A stretch of DNA of 64,000 nucleotides from Motilibacter peucedani (GCF_003634695.1 NZ_RBWV01000011.1:248001-312000), one strand, 5' to 3'. Shown: positions 52,301-62,756, counted from the first letter of the stretch. Notes: generated by a model not told the origin, from the letters alone. Translations and numbers: made by a program.

Positions 52301-53224
52301 TCAGACGGCGTCGAGGTCGGTAGGGCCGAGCAGACCCACCGGATCGGCAGACCGGGGCCGGACGACCGCGATGGTGCACTCGGCGCGGTAGAGCGCCGCC
52401 ATCGCGGTGGAGCCCGCGACCAGCCGCCCGAGCGCGGAGTGGCCGTGCGAGCCGAGCACCAGCAGGCTGGCCGCTGCGCTGTGCCGGCGCAGCACCTCGA
52501 AGGGGTGCCCGCGCTCGGCGAGGGCGGCCGCCTGGAGCTGCGGCTGCCGCTGGCGCCACGGCGCCAGCTCGGCCTCGACCGACGCGGTGGCCTCCGCCGA
52601 GCGCTCGTCGAGCACGTCCGGGGAGAGCTCGACCGCGCCGGAGCCGTCGGAGGCGTAGTCCTCCCAGGCGTGCACGGCGAGCAGCGGGCGCCCGTGCAGC
52701 ACAGCGGCCTCGACCGCGTAGGCGAGCGCCTCGCTGGAGGCGGCGGACCCGTCGAGGCCCACGAGCACGGGCCCGTCCGGGCTCGCCGCCGGCCGCACGA
52801 CGACGACCGGCTGCTCGCAGTGGGCGACGACGTGCATGCTGACCGAACCGGCGAGCAGCCGCTCGAGGCGGCCGTGGCCGTGGGCACCGACGACCACCTG
52901 GGCGACGCCGGGCGCCGCCTCGAGGATGGCGTGGGCAGCCCCGTCGAGCACCTGCTGCGTCGTCACCTCGACGCGCGGCTCCAGCTCGCGGACCCGAGCC
53001 GCCGCTTCCTCGAGCACCTGCGAGGTGCGGAGCCCGGCGGCTTCCAGCTGCGGGCCGAAGGTGCTGCCGCCGCCCGCCCAGCCGCTGTAGGGCGGCTGCA
53101 CGGCGCTGAGCACGACGAGCCCGCACTGCCGGAGCGCGGCCTCGCGGGCCGCCCACTCGAGCGCGTGCCCCGAGTCGGCCGACCCGTCGACGGCGACGAG
53201 CAGGTCGGTGGCGCCGACTGCCAC
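52301..53224 (-). CDS. Universal stress protein, two UspA domains
   Basis: Tandem-domain stress protein of 307 residues. Each half has the ATP-binding signature: VVVGAHGHGRLERLLAGSVS (domain 1) and LVLGSHGHSALGRLVAGSTA (domain 2). Starts of the domains: LLVAVDGSADSGHALEWAAR and PVLVGLDGSAASSEALAYAV. GTG start with GGAGG 7 bases upstream. Such proteins are induced by hypoxia, starvation or stress in actinobacteria. It is next to a sensor kinase gene but with a 91-base gap. Confidence 0.93.
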   Translation of the reverse strand: MAVGATDLLVAVDGSADSGHALEWAAREAALRQCGLVVLSAVQPPYSGWAGGGSTFGPQLEAAGLRTSQVLEEAAARVRELEPRVEVTTQQVLDGAAHAILEAAPGVAQVVVGAHGHGRLERLLAGSVSMHVVAHCEQPVVVVRPAASPDGPVLVGLDGSAASSEALAYAVEAAVLHGRPLLAVHAWEDYASDGSGAVELSPDVLDERSAEATASVEAELAPWRQRQPQLQAAALAERGHPFEVLRRHSAAASLLVLGSHGHSALGRLVAGSTAMAALYRAECTIAVVRPRSADPVGLLGPTDLDAV

Positions 53225-53241
53225 TGCACTGCCTCCCGCGC

Positions 53242-53538
53242 TCAGTCGGCGAGCGCCGGCGTCAGCAGCTCGACGCGCACGCTGCTGACCAGCTCGCCGA
53301 CCCGCCGCAGGAACTCCGCGGTGCCGGGCCGCGCCTCGTGCGCGCGGTGCGCCTCGCGGTCGGCGTAGGTCTCGTAGAACAGTCGCGAGAGCGGCTCGTC
53401 GACGATCCGGTGCGGCACGTAGACCAGCGTGCCGGGCTCCTCGGCGAGGATCTCGGGCACGGTGGCGGCGACGAGCTCGTCGAAGGCGGCGGCCGCCTGC
53501 TCGTCGGGCAGGTCGAACCTGACGGCGATCGCGAACAC
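53242..53538 (-). CDS. ABM-domain (antibiotic biosynthesis monooxygenase-like) protein
   Basis: Small ferredoxin-like fold protein of 98 residues. AIAVRFDLPDEQAAAAFDEL, EEPGTLVYVPHRIVDEPL, LFYETYADREAHRAHEARPG fit the ABM/YgiN family (dimeric quinol or haem-related monooxygenases, or merely structural). GTG start chosen because AGGAG is 6-7 bases upstream; a longer upstream reading has no ribosome binding site. Its stop is 17 bases before the UspA gene start, so the two may be co-transcribed. Confidence 0.85.
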   Translation of the reverse strand: MFAIAVRFDLPDEQAAAAFDELVAATVPEILAEEPGTLVYVPHRIVDEPLSRLFYETYADREAHRAHEARPGTAEFLRRVGELVSSVRVELLTPALAD

Positions 53539-53620
53539 GAGGGTCTCCTTCGACGAGCGGCCACGGGCGGCGGTGCGAGCGGCCCCAGTGTGCGGCACGC
53601 CGGCGGGTTAGCCTGCACCC

Positions 53621-54334
53621 GTGCCGCGCCTCCGCCCGCAGCTGTCGACCCGCGGCGCCCTGCCGCCCGGCGTCCTCCCGGTCGTGCTCGTGGCGGCCGT
53701 GGTGCTCGGCTCGGCGCTCGCCGGCCCGTGGCACGCGGCGATCCACCTGCCGGGCGTCGGCCGCATCGACCTGCACGCGCGCATCCCGCACCGCGAGGCA
53801 GCACCGCTGCCGCCCGCGGTCGCCCGCCCGGGGCAGGGGGGACACACCTCGGTGGTGCTCGCGCTGCTCCTGGTGGCCCTGCTCGTCGGCGCCCTGCTGG
53901 TCGTGCTGCTCGCCGCAGTGCTGCTCACCCGCGCGCTCAGCCAGGGCTGGCGGCCGCCGTTCTGGCGTCCGCACGAGGCGCCCGAGCCGCCGCGCGGCGA
54001 CGAGCTCGTGCAGCGCGTGGTCGCCGGCGTCGAGGCGGCCGAGCGCGCCATCGAGGAGGATCGGGCCCCGCGCGACGCCGTCGTCGGTGCGTGGGTCGCG
54101 CTCGAGGAGGGCGCCGCCGAGTCGGGCGTCCCGCGCGCCCCGTCGACGACTCCGACGGAGTTCGCCCTCGACGTCCTCCGCCGCACGGGCGCCGACCCGC
54201 TGTCGACCCGGCGGCTGCTGGCCCTCTACGAGCGGGCGCGCTTCTCGACCGAGCCCGTGACCGACGCCGACGTCGCCGCGGCCCGGGAGTGCCTCGCCGA
54301 CCTGCGCGCCGGGCTCTCGGTGGCGCTGCCGTGA
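53621..54334 (+). CDS. DUF4129-type membrane protein
   Basis: Membrane protein of 237 residues with helices at about 17-35 and 78-105. The C-terminal DUF4129-like helical domain is VVGAWVALEEGAAESGVPR, TPTEFALDVLRRTGADPLST and LLALYERARFSTEPVTDAD. This domain usually accompanies MoxR, DUF58 and transglutaminase genes. No Shine-Dalgarno; TAGCCT ends 6 bases before the GTG, so the operon mRNA is probably leaderless. First of five overlapping genes. Confidence 0.85.
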   Translation: MPRLRPQLSTRGALPPGVLPVVLVAAVVLGSALAGPWHAAIHLPGVGRIDLHARIPHREAAPLPPAVARPGQGGHTSVVLALLLVALLVGALLVVLLAAVLLTRALSQGWRPPFWRPHEAPEPPRGDELVQRVVAGVEAAERAIEEDRAPRDAVVGAWVALEEGAAESGVPRAPSTTPTEFALDVLRRTGADPLSTRRLLALYERARFSTEPVTDADVAAARECLADLRAGLSVALP

Positions 54335-54845
54335 CCCGCTCGCCGCTGCCGTTGGCCGCCCCTGCGTCCGGGGCGGTCGTGCTGGTGGGCGCGCTGCTGC
54401 TCCGGATGCCGGTCGCCTACGCGATCGCCGCCGGGCTGGTGCCCGTCGCCGCGCTGCTGGTGCGCGGCGCCCACTGCGCTCCCGCGCAGGACGGGCCGCC
54501 CATCCCGGGCCGCCAGCACGCCGACGGCGAGGGCGGGCGTCGCGAGCTCGACCGGCTGGCGTGGAGCCTGTCCGGCGCGGGAGGCGCGGTGAGCGAGGAG
54601 GCGCTGCGCCTGCTGCGACCGGTGGCGGAGCAGCGGCTGCGCCGGGTCGGTGTCGACCTCGCACGGCCCGACGGGGCGCAGCGCGCGCGCGAGCTGCTGG
54701 GCGAGCGGGCCTGGGCGACGCTCACCTGCCCCGGCGGTACGCTGCCGCGCGTGCGCGACCTCGAGCACACCGTCAGCGCGCTGGAGGCCCTCGTCCCGCC
54801 AGGACCGGGCCCGGTGCCACCGGCCGCCGCCCCCGGGAGCCGCAC

Positions 54846-54849
<4 letters not shown>
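54331..54849 (+). CDS. Hypothetical membrane protein of the MoxR operon
   Basis: Protein of 172 residues with a helical hairpin (about 10-45, LPLAAPASGAVVLVGALLLR, YAIAAGLVPVAALLV) and a soluble helical tail rich in Arg and Leu (EEALRLLRPVAEQRLRRVGV). No named family recognised. GTG overlaps the previous stop (GTGA) and its stop overlaps moxR (ATGA). The pair with DUF4129 and MoxR suggests a partner in envelope-related quality control. Confidence 0.78.
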
Positions 54850-55828
<979 letters not shown>

Positions 55829-55832
<4 letters not shown>

Positions 55833-57115
55833 GCCTCCCGGCCGCGCCGGAGGCCCGCTGGCTCCCGTCGCGGGTCGTCGTCGAGGTGCTCGCCGCCGGC
55901 CTCGTGGTGCTCGCGGTCGGGGCGGTGGTGGGCCGGCCCGACGTGGCTGTGCTCGCGGTCGCCCCGCTGCTCACCGCCGAGCGGCTGCTGCGGTCGCGGC
56001 CGTCGGGCGTCGCCCTGGCCAGCTCCGCCGCCGAGGCGGGAGAGGCCGGCACGCTGACCACGACGGCGCAGGTGCAGGTCCCGCCGGCGACGGTTGCGCT
56101 GGTCGTGCGGGCGCAGCTGCCGACGGGCCGGCCGGCCGAGGCGGTCGTGGCCGTGCGCGGCGGCCGCCGCACGCTGCGCGCGACGACCGCGTCACTGCGT
56201 ACGGGTCCGGTGCCGGCCCCCGACCTCGAGCACGTCGCCGTGGGTCCCGGCGCCGGCAGCCGCAGCGCCGTGACGACGGAACGGCCGCGTACGCTGCGCA
56301 TCGCCCCGCGCGCCCGGCCGCTCCCCGCGGCACCGGTGCCGAGCCGGCTGCGCGGCGTCGCCGGCAGCCACGAGTCGCGCCGCCCCGGCGAGGGCGGCAG
56401 CCTGCGCGACGTCCACCCCTTCGGGCCGGGCGACCGGATGAGCCGCATCGACTGGCGCACCACCGCGCGGCGCTCGCCGCAGCTCGAGCAGCTCTACGTG
56501 CGCCGGACGCTCGGCCTGGCGGAGGCGACGGTGACGCTCGTCGTGGACTCCCGCGACGAGGTCGGCCCCGATCCCACGACCTGGGGGCTGGGCGGCGGGC
56601 TGCCGGGCAGCGAGCGCACCTCGCTGGACCTCGCGCGCGAGGCCGCCGCCAGCCTGGCCCAGCTCTACCTGTCGCAGGGCGACCGCCTGGCGCTCGAGGA
56701 CCTCGGCCGTCGCCGGCACCCCGGACGCCCGGGCTCGGGACGCCGCCACGTCGCCCGGGTGCTCGACGCGCTCGCGCAGATGGCCCCCGAGGGCGAGCCG
56801 CTGCGCCGGGTGCGCGCGCCGCGGATCGCCGCCGGCTCGCTCGTCTACGTCCTCTCGACGTTCCTCGACCCGGAGGCCGCGCTGGTGGCCGAGCAGTGGG
56901 CCGCCTCCGGGCACCGCGTCGTCGCCGTCGACGTCCTCCCCCGGCTGGTGCCGCGCCGCCTCGACGGACGCCAGCGGCTCGCGATGCGCGTCGTCACCAT
57001 GCGCCGGGAGGACCGCCTCGCGGCGCTGGCGGCCGCCGGCGTACCGACCGTGCGCTGGAGCGAGGACCCCGCGCGCGACCTGCTCGCCCTCGCCCGGCTG
57101 GAGCGCCGCCGGTGA
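55829..57115 (+). CDS. DUF58 domain-containing membrane protein
   Basis: Protein of 428 residues. Two N-terminal helices (about 18-55). DUF58 signature SLRDVHPFGPGDRMSRIDWR, TTARRSPQLEQLYVRRTL, then a vWA-like region with VTLVVDSRDEVGP and VYVLSTFLDPEAALVAEQW. The usual partner of MoxR. GTG start inside the moxR stop. No metal-binding DxSxS motif is complete (VDSRD), as is common in DUF58 proteins. Confidence 0.9.
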
Positions 57116-57624
57116 GCGGCGTCGAGCTCGACACCGGCCGCACGCTCCCCGCCTGGGCGGTGCGCCTCGGCCCGGCCGCCGCAGCCGTCGCCGCAGAGGC
57201 GCTGGCCCACCCGCCGGGCATGGCGCGCTGGGTGCTCGCCGGCTGGCTCGGCGTCAGCGCCGTGCTGCTGGGCGGCTCCCCGGGGGGCCTCGCGGCGGGC
57301 GGGGTGCTGGTCACCACCGGGCTGGCGCTGCTCTCCCGTCCGGTGACCGGCTGGCGGACGGCGCTGCTCGTGCTGCTGCTGCACGCCGTCGTCGTGCTGG
57401 CCCCTCTCGCGGCGCACGCCTCCTGGCGCGCGGTCGTCGAGGTGGCGGTGCTGGGCCGGCTGATGCGCGACGCGCTGGTCGCCCAGGTCGTCGCGCAGCT
57501 GCTCGCACTGGCGGCGCTGCCCGGCGCGCTCGGCGGTGCTCACCCGTGGCTGCGGGTCGTGGCGCTCGCGGCGACCGTCACGTTCGCGGCCGCGGCCGGC
57601 CGACGCACCACAGCCGTCCCGTAG
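57112..57624 (+). CDS. Hypothetical membrane protein (end of MoxR operon)
   Basis: Protein of 170 residues with about four to five hydrophobic helices (MARWVLAGWLGVSAVLLGG, TALLVLLLHAVVVLAPLAAH, ALVAQVVAQLLALAALPGAL, VVALAATVTFAAAAG). No family recognised. GTG overlaps the DUF58 stop. Convergent with the TetR gene, 7 bases apart. Confidence 0.75.
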   Translation: MSGVELDTGRTLPAWAVRLGPAAAAVAAEALAHPPGMARWVLAGWLGVSAVLLGGSPGGLAAGGVLVTTGLALLSRPVTGWRTALLVLLLHAVVVLAPLAAHASWRAVVEVAVLGRLMRDALVAQVVAQLLALAALPGALGGAHPWLRVVALAATVTFAAAAGRRTTAVP

Positions 57625-57631
57625 CCGGCCG

Positions 57632-58252
57632 TCACGCCGAGCGGTCCGACGCCCCCTCGAGCAGCCGTTCGAGCAGCGCGAACGCGGCCTCCATGTCGAC
57701 CTCGTCGGGTGCCAGCAGCCACTGGACCTGCAGCCCGTCCATGACGGCGATGACCAGGTTGGCCAGCGTCCGGGATGCGTCGTCGTCGAGCGGCCGGTCG
57801 GGGTCGCGGGCCAGCGCGCCGGCCAGGTTGCTGCGTACCCGCGCGTAGCGCCCGCGGAAGAACTCCTGCGCCGGGTGCCCGTCGGTCACGCTCTCGGCGG
57901 CGAGCACGGTGAACACCTGCACGAGCCCGGCGTTCTCGGCGTTGTGCGCCACCATCGCGCGCAGCTGCTCGAGCGTCGCGTGCAGCGAGCCGTCCTCGGA
58001 CGCGCTGCGCTCGGCGTGCTCGCGGGTCTCGCGGTCGCGCTCGGCGAGCACCACGGTCAGCAGCTCCTCCTTGGAGGAGAAGTAGTGCAGCAGCCCGGCG
58101 TTGGTGAGCCCCACGCGCGCGGCGACCGCGCCCAGCGAGGCACCGCGGAAGCCGCGCTCGGAGAACAGCTCGAACGCCGCCTGCACGATCTCGGCGCGCC
58201 GGTTCGGCCGCTCCCGCCGGTCGGTCGGCTGCTCGTCCGCTCCCGCTGCCAT
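57632..58252 (-). CDS. TetR-family regulator
   Basis: Repressor of 206 residues. HTH EIVQAAFELFSERGFRGASL, VAARVGLTNAGLLHYFSSKE. The C-terminal domain has the stretch LVQVFTVLAAESVTDGHPAQ, of the type often seen next to glycosidase genes in actinobacteria. ATG at 58252 chosen; TAGGGT lies 7 bases upstream and no Shine-Dalgarno is clear, so possibly leaderless. Divergent from the GH3 gene, which it probably controls. Confidence 0.92.
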   Translation of the reverse strand: MAAGADEQPTDRRERPNRRAEIVQAAFELFSERGFRGASLGAVAARVGLTNAGLLHYFSSKEELLTVVLAERDRETREHAERSASEDGSLHATLEQLRAMVAHNAENAGLVQVFTVLAAESVTDGHPAQEFFRGRYARVRSNLAGALARDPDRPLDDDASRTLANLVIAVMDGLQVQWLLAPDEVDMEAAFALLERLLEGASDRSA

Positions 58253-58336
58253 GGCCGTCACCCTATGGCGGGCCGGGGGGCGCACAGGTGCAGGGCGATG
58301 GCTGCCCGAGGTCACGGATCGGTCTCGACGTCTAGC

Positions 58337-58352
58337 GACCTACTGGTTGGTC
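58337..58352. promoter_or_regulatory. Predicted TetR operator before the GH3 gene
   Basis: GACCTACTGGTTGGTC: GACC/GGTC arms with AC/GT inside, 6 of 8 pairs. It is in the divergent region, about 50 bases before the GH3 start. Confidence 0.6.
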
Positions 58353-58401
58353 GGTCTACTGTGCGAGGCGCTTGCGACACCGCTGTCAGAAAGGACTGCG
58401 C

Positions 58402-61400
58402 ATGCAGCACAACCGATCGAGCATCCGGTCGAGCGCCGCACGGAGGTGGCTCGCCCTCCCCGCGGCCGTGGCGACCGCGCTCGTCGTGGCCCGTCCCCCC
58501 GGGGCCGCCTCCGCCGCCACCACCGACCCGAACCCCGGCCCCCTCGAGACTGCCGACGCGGCGCTCTCGCGGCAGGCGGCGACCCAGGGCATGGTCCTGC
58601 TCGAGAACCGCGGCCACGCCCTGCCGATGGCCAGCAGCGGCAACGTCGCGCTCTTCGGCGTCGGCGCCTACAAGACGGTCAAGGGCGGCACCGGCTCCGG
58701 CGACGTCTACAACCGCTACACCGTGACGGCGCGCCAGGGCCTCGAGAACGCCGGCTACCGCGTCACGACCAGTGACGCCTACTGGTCGGCGATGACCAAG
58801 GCCTACGACACGAAGTACCCGCCCGGCTCGACCGGCGCCATCTTCGGCCCGGCCGTCGACTACGCCTCGGTGGAGCAGCTGCTCACGCCGGCCTCGGTCG
58901 AGCCCGAGGCCCCGACGAGCACGGCGGTCTACGTGGTGGCGCGCAACTCCGGCGAGGGCGCCGACCGCGCCGCCGTCGCGGGCGACTACTACCTGACCGA
59001 CACCGAGAAGGCCGACCTCGCACTCATCGGCAAGACCTACGAGCACGTCATCGTCGTGCTCAACTCCGGCGGCGTCGTCGACACGGCGTTCTACGCGCAG
59101 GTCAACGGGTCGGCGAAGGACCCGAAGGGCGGGCTCGCCCTCGACTCGATGCTGCTCATGAGCCAGGCGGGCCAGGAGTCGGGCAACGCGCTCGTCGACG
59201 TCCTGAGCGGGAAGGTCGACCCCTCGGGCCGCCTCACCGACACGTGGGCCTCGAAGTACTCCTACTACCCCGCGTCGAAGACCTTCGGCGCCAACGACGG
59301 CAACACGGCGACCGAGCCCTACGGCGAGGGCGTCTACGTCGGCTACCGCTGGTTCGACTCGTTCTACAAGACCATCGACGCGAGGAAGCCGGCCTCGGTC
59401 GTCGACTACCCCTTCGGCTACGGGCTGTCCTACACCAGCTTCACGGTCACGACCCGCACGGTCACCAGCAAGTCCACCAAGACCACGGTCAAGGTCAAGG
59501 TCACCAACACCGGCACCGTCAGCGGCAAGGACGTCGTGCAGGTCTACGTGTCGGCCCCGCAGACCGGGCTCGACAAGCCCTACCAGCAGCTCGTCGGCTA
59601 CGCGAAGACCGACGAGCTGGCGCCGGGCGCGTCGCAGAACGTCAACGTCGCCTTCGACACCTCGACCATGGCGTCCTACGACACCGCCCGGGCCGCGTGG
59701 GTGCTCGAGAAGGGCGACTACGTCGTACGCGTCGGCGAGTCGTCGCGCAGCACCCACGTCGCCGCCCGGCTGACACTGCCGAAGACGTGGGTCACCGAGC
59801 AGGACCACAACGAGCTCACCGACGACGCGAGCCCCGCGTCCGAGCTCACCAGCTCGCCGAAGAACTTCTGGTCCTACGCCGGCGAGAAGGCGGAGATCGC
59901 TGCAGCGCAGCACATCGTCATCGGCGGCAAGATGCCGACGGTGCAGGCGGCCTCGCCCTACGAGCAGTCCATGCCCGTCGACTCGACCTCGCCGTACTAC
60001 GCCGTCGACGGCAGCAGGATCTCCACCACCACCGCCTACGTCGACCCGGCGCAGACCAACTGGGGCGGCACCGGGGTGCCCTACTCGGCGAAGACGGGTG
60101 AGACGGTCCAGGCCGTCAGCCCTGTGCCGGGCGCGACGCTCTACGACGTCGCCAAGGGCACCGTGTCGATGCAGCAGTTCGTCGCGGGCCTGAGCCTCGA
60201 CCAGCTCTCGAACATCGTCGAGGGCGCGAGCGCCGCCGGGTCCACCCCGACCGCTGTCGGCGCCGCCGGCTACACCACGGCGAAGTACGAGAACCTCGGC
60301 ATACCGGGGATGGCGCTCTCGGACGGTCCGGCCGGCCTGCGCATCACCCAGCAGATCAACACCCAGCCCACGACCTACCAGTGGACCACCGCGTGGCCGA
60401 TCGGCACGTTGCTCGCGCAGACGTGGGACCGCGACCTCGTGCAACGAGTCGGTGACGCGGTCGGCAAGGAGATGACCGAGTACGGCGCGACGCTGTGGCT
60501 GGCGCCGGGCATGAACATCCACCGCGACCCGCTGAACGGCCGCAACTTCGAGTACTACTCGGAGGACCCGCTCGTCGCCGGCCTCACTGCCGCAGCGACG
60601 ACGAAGGGCGTGCAGAGCAACCCCGGCGTCGGCGTCACGCTCAAGCACTACGCCGAGAACAGCCAGGAGGCCAACCGCAACGCCGACGACGCCGTCGTCA
60701 GCGAGCGGGCGGCGCGTGAGATCGAGCTGCGCGGGTTCGAGTACGCGGTCAAGTCGGCCCAGCCGATGGCGATCATGACGTCCTACAACAAGATCAACGG
60801 CACGTGGGCGTCGCGCAACTACGACCTGGTGACCGACATCCTGCACGGGGAGTGGGGCTTCAAGGGCCTCGTCATGACCGACTGGGGCGGCAGCCACGGT
60901 GCGGCCAACACGATGTACGCCGGCAACGACCTCATCGAGCCGGGCAACAACCCGCAGGAGGTGGTCAACGCCGCCAAGAAGGTGACGCCGACCATCGACA
61001 TCGACGGGCTCCCGGCCTACACCAAGTCGGTGTTCAGCTTCGGCACCTTCACCTTCACCTCCTACAACGTGCAGGTCGGCAACTTCGCGCTGTCGGCGTC
61101 GGGCAGCGAGTCGATCAGCACGCGCGTCGACGCCAGCACGGACCTCTCGAGGACGCCGCTGTCCGGCACCGCCGGCACCGGCGCCGACGGGCAGCCGACC
61201 TTCACGCCGAACGCGAAGTTCACCTCCGTCCAGGACGCGTACGCAGCGGTGCAGGCTCTGCTGGCACCGGCCAGCACGGCCCTCAACGCTGACCAGAAGG
61301 CGGGCGTCTCGCTCACCGACGTCGTGCACGCGACGCCGGGGGACGACGCGAGCCCGGTCACCGCGTACACCGTGGTGCTCAAGGGGAGCTACCCCGCGAG

Positions 61401-61593
61401 CTACGACCTGCGCCTGGGCGACCTCCAGCGCAGCGCGAGCCGCATCCTCGCGGTCGTCGCCCAGAGCCTGCCGTTCCAGCAGCTCGCGGGCATCCAGGGC
61501 GTGCAGGGCATCTCGGTCGGCTCGTGGACGAGCCGGTTCCACGGCCTCGACGAGTTCGTGTCCGTCGACAAGTCGCACGTCCGTCGCCGCTGA
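58402..61593 (+). CDS. Secreted GH3 glycosidase with permuted domain order
   Basis: Exported GH3 enzyme of 1063 residues. Signal peptide (RWLALPAAVATALVVA... ASAATTD). The order is reversed compared with ordinary GH3. The alpha/beta C-domain comes first (about 50-330; QGMVLLENRGHALPM, VVLNSGGVVDTAFY), then a fibronectin-like domain (335-455; PFGYGLSYTSF). A linker with AAQHIVIGGK follows, then the TIM-like catalytic domain (about 610 on; LSDGPAGLR, KHYAENSQEANR near 748, nucleophile Asp in GLVMTDWGGSHGA near 827). Ruminococcus albus and Butyrivibrio beta-glucosidases have this order. AAAGGA lies 8 bases before the ATG. Cleaves beta-glucosides or similar outside the cell. Confidence 0.93.
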   Translation: MQHNRSSIRSSAARRWLALPAAVATALVVARPPGAASAATTDPNPGPLETADAALSRQAATQGMVLLENRGHALPMASSGNVALFGVGAYKTVKGGTGSGDVYNRYTVTARQGLENAGYRVTTSDAYWSAMTKAYDTKYPPGSTGAIFGPAVDYASVEQLLTPASVEPEAPTSTAVYVVARNSGEGADRAAVAGDYYLTDTEKADLALIGKTYEHVIVVLNSGGVVDTAFYAQVNGSAKDPKGGLALDSMLLMSQAGQESGNALVDVLSGKVDPSGRLTDTWASKYSYYPASKTFGANDGNTATEPYGEGVYVGYRWFDSFYKTIDARKPASVVDYPFGYGLSYTSFTVTTRTVTSKSTKTTVKVKVTNTGTVSGKDVVQVYVSAPQTGLDKPYQQLVGYAKTDELAPGASQNVNVAFDTSTMASYDTARAAWVLEKGDYVVRVGESSRSTHVAARLTLPKTWVTEQDHNELTDDASPASELTSSPKNFWSYAGEKAEIAAAQHIVIGGKMPTVQAASPYEQSMPVDSTSPYYAVDGSRISTTTAYVDPAQTNWGGTGVPYSAKTGETVQAVSPVPGATLYDVAKGTVSMQQFVAGLSLDQLSNIVEGASAAGSTPTAVGAAGYTTAKYENLGIPGMALSDGPAGLRITQQINTQPTTYQWTTAWPIGTLLAQTWDRDLVQRVGDAVGKEMTEYGATLWLAPGMNIHRDPLNGRNFEYYSEDPLVAGLTAAATTKGVQSNPGVGVTLKHYAENSQEANRNADDAVVSERAAREIELRGFEYAVKSAQPMAIMTSYNKINGTWASRNYDLVTDILHGEWGFKGLVMTDWGGSHGAANTMYAGNDLIEPGNNPQEVVNAAKKVTPTIDIDGLPAYTKSVFSFGTFTFTSYNVQVGNFALSASGSESISTRVDASTDLSRTPLSGTAGTGADGQPTFTPNAKFTSVQDAYAAVQALLAPASTALNADQKAGVSLTDVVHATPGDDASPVTAYTVVLKGSYPASYDLRLGDLQRSASRILAVVAQSLPFQQLAGIQGVQGISVGSWTSRFHGLDEFVSVDKSHVRRR

Positions 61594-61638
61594 CGCACAC
61601 TGGTGACAGACGTGGTCGCGCAGACCGCATGAGACCAC

Positions 61639-61677
61639 GGCGCCGGCGGCGCGGGAGGCCCCCGCACCGTCGGCGCC
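61639..61677. terminator. Terminator after the permuted GH3 gene
   Basis: 17-bp stem GGCGCCGGCGGCGCGGG with its near-complement, with one mismatch and one G-U pair, and a 5-base AGGCC loop, 45 bases after the stop. Confidence 0.75.
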
Positions 61678-61698
61678 GGACGTCTGTTCACTCGCAGG

Positions 61699-61722
61699 GT
61701 TCCGGCGCACGGGCGTGGGTAG
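61699..61722 (+). promoter_or_regulatory. Sigma-B-like promoter of the GlsB gene
   Basis: GTTC, 14 bases, GGGTAG, close to the actinobacterial stress sigma factor pattern GTTT-N14-GGGTAT. It fits a stress-response membrane protein. Confidence 0.5.
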
Positions 61723-61758
61723 AACACCGGCTGACCACGTCTTGGAAAGGACAGCCTC

Positions 61759-62031
61759 ATGCTCGGCACCATCATCGGACTTCTCGTCGTCGGCCTCATC
61801 GCGGGCTTCATCGCCCGTGCCATCGTTCCCGGCCGCCAAGCCATGAGCGTGCCGCAGACGATCCTGCTCGGCATCGTCGGCTCGTTCATCGGTGGCTTCC
61901 TCGGCTACCTCATCTTCCACAAGGACTCGCAGGACGGCTTCGTCCAGCCCTCGAGCTGGATCGGCTCGATCGTCGGCGCGGTCATCGCGCTGCTGATCTA
62001 CATGCGTCTGCAGAGCCGCTCGCGCGTCTGA
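61759..62031 (+). CDS. GlsB/YeaQ/YmgE-family stress-response membrane protein
   Basis: Small membrane protein of 90 residues with three hydrophobic helices and the family pattern IAGFIARAIVPGRQAMSVPQ, TILLGIVGSFIGGFLGYLIF and WIGSIVGAVIALLIYMRLQ. ATG with AAAGGA about 9 bases upstream. Members are Gly-rich transglycosylase-associated proteins induced by stress; the exact role is unknown. Likely transcribed alone from the stress promoter. Confidence 0.92.
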   Translation: MLGTIIGLLVVGLIAGFIARAIVPGRQAMSVPQTILLGIVGSFIGGFLGYLIFHKDSQDGFVQPSSWIGSIVGAVIALLIYMRLQSRSRV

Positions 62032-62193
62032 CGCTCCAGGCGTCGCAGCCCAGCAGCACCTCTCGCGCCCGGCCGGGCGCCGTCCCGCGGACTCCCGCCG
62101 GGCGGTCACCGGCCGGGCGCGCTGCTGTGCGCTCGGCCGCTCCGAGCAGCGGCTCGGCGGGGTCGTTCACCTTCGTCGGCTACCGTCCCTCCA

Positions 62194-62730
62194 GTGTTCG
62201 TCCTGGCCCGCCACGCCCATGCCGGTGACAAGAGCGCGTGGAGCAGCGACGACAGCCTGCGCCCGCTGACCCGCAAGGGTCGCGAGCAGGCCGCCGGTCT
62301 CGCCCACGAGCTCGGTGACTGGCCGCTGCGCCGTCTGCTCACGAGCCCCTACGTGCGCTGCCGCGAGACCCTCGCGCCCTTGTCGCAGCGCCTCGGCCTG
62401 GCGGTCGAGAGCAGCGACCTGCTGCTGCCCGGCGCCGACCCCGACGTGCTGGCCGGCTTCCTGCTCGACCCGGCGCAGGAGGGCACCCTCGTGTGCGCCC
62501 ACGGCGAGACGCTGCACGCGCTGTTGGCCCGCTGGGACCGCACCGGCGAGGTCGCCGTGCCGCCGGGCCGGGTGCCAGGCGAGCCGCCGGTCACCAAGAA
62601 GGGCGCGTGCTGGCTGGTGCAGGACACCGGCAGCGGCCTGACGGCGCACTACCTGCGCCCGTCGCAGATCGTCTCGGCCGACCTGGTGAACAGCGCGCAC
62701 CGGCACGACGAGGAGCAGCTGCCGTCGTAG
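62194..62730 (+). CDS. SixA-like histidine phosphatase
   Basis: Phosphatase of 178 residues of the histidine phosphatase superfamily. N-terminal RHAHAGDKSAW carries the catalytic His; LTRKGREQAAGLAHEL, LLTSPYVRCRETLAPL and VCAHGETLHALLARW hold the other Arg and His residues. Likely dephosphorylates a phospho-histidine protein or a small phospho-compound. GTG start without Shine-Dalgarno; TACCGT lies 7 bases upstream, so a leaderless mRNA is likely. Confidence 0.88.
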   Translation: MFVLARHAHAGDKSAWSSDDSLRPLTRKGREQAAGLAHELGDWPLRRLLTSPYVRCRETLAPLSQRLGLAVESSDLLLPGADPDVLAGFLLDPAQEGTLVCAHGETLHALLARWDRTGEVAVPPGRVPGEPPVTKKGACWLVQDTGSGLTAHYLRPSQIVSADLVNSAHRHDEEQLPS

Positions 62731-62756
62731 AAGGGGCGCGCGGCTAGGCTGCGGGC

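Noticed and set aside
62065-62080. GCGCCCGG-CCGGGCGC palindrome after the GlsB gene as a terminator
   Set aside because: A perfect palindrome with no loop and no T-run; in 72% GC DNA such short GC palindromes are common, so it was not listed.
58312-62109. Minus-strand open frame of about 1265 codons opposite the permuted GH3 gene
   Set aside because: Shadow of the GH3 reading frame; low-complexity Val/Asp/Arg/Gly text, no start signal, and it also covers the terminator and the GlsB gene.
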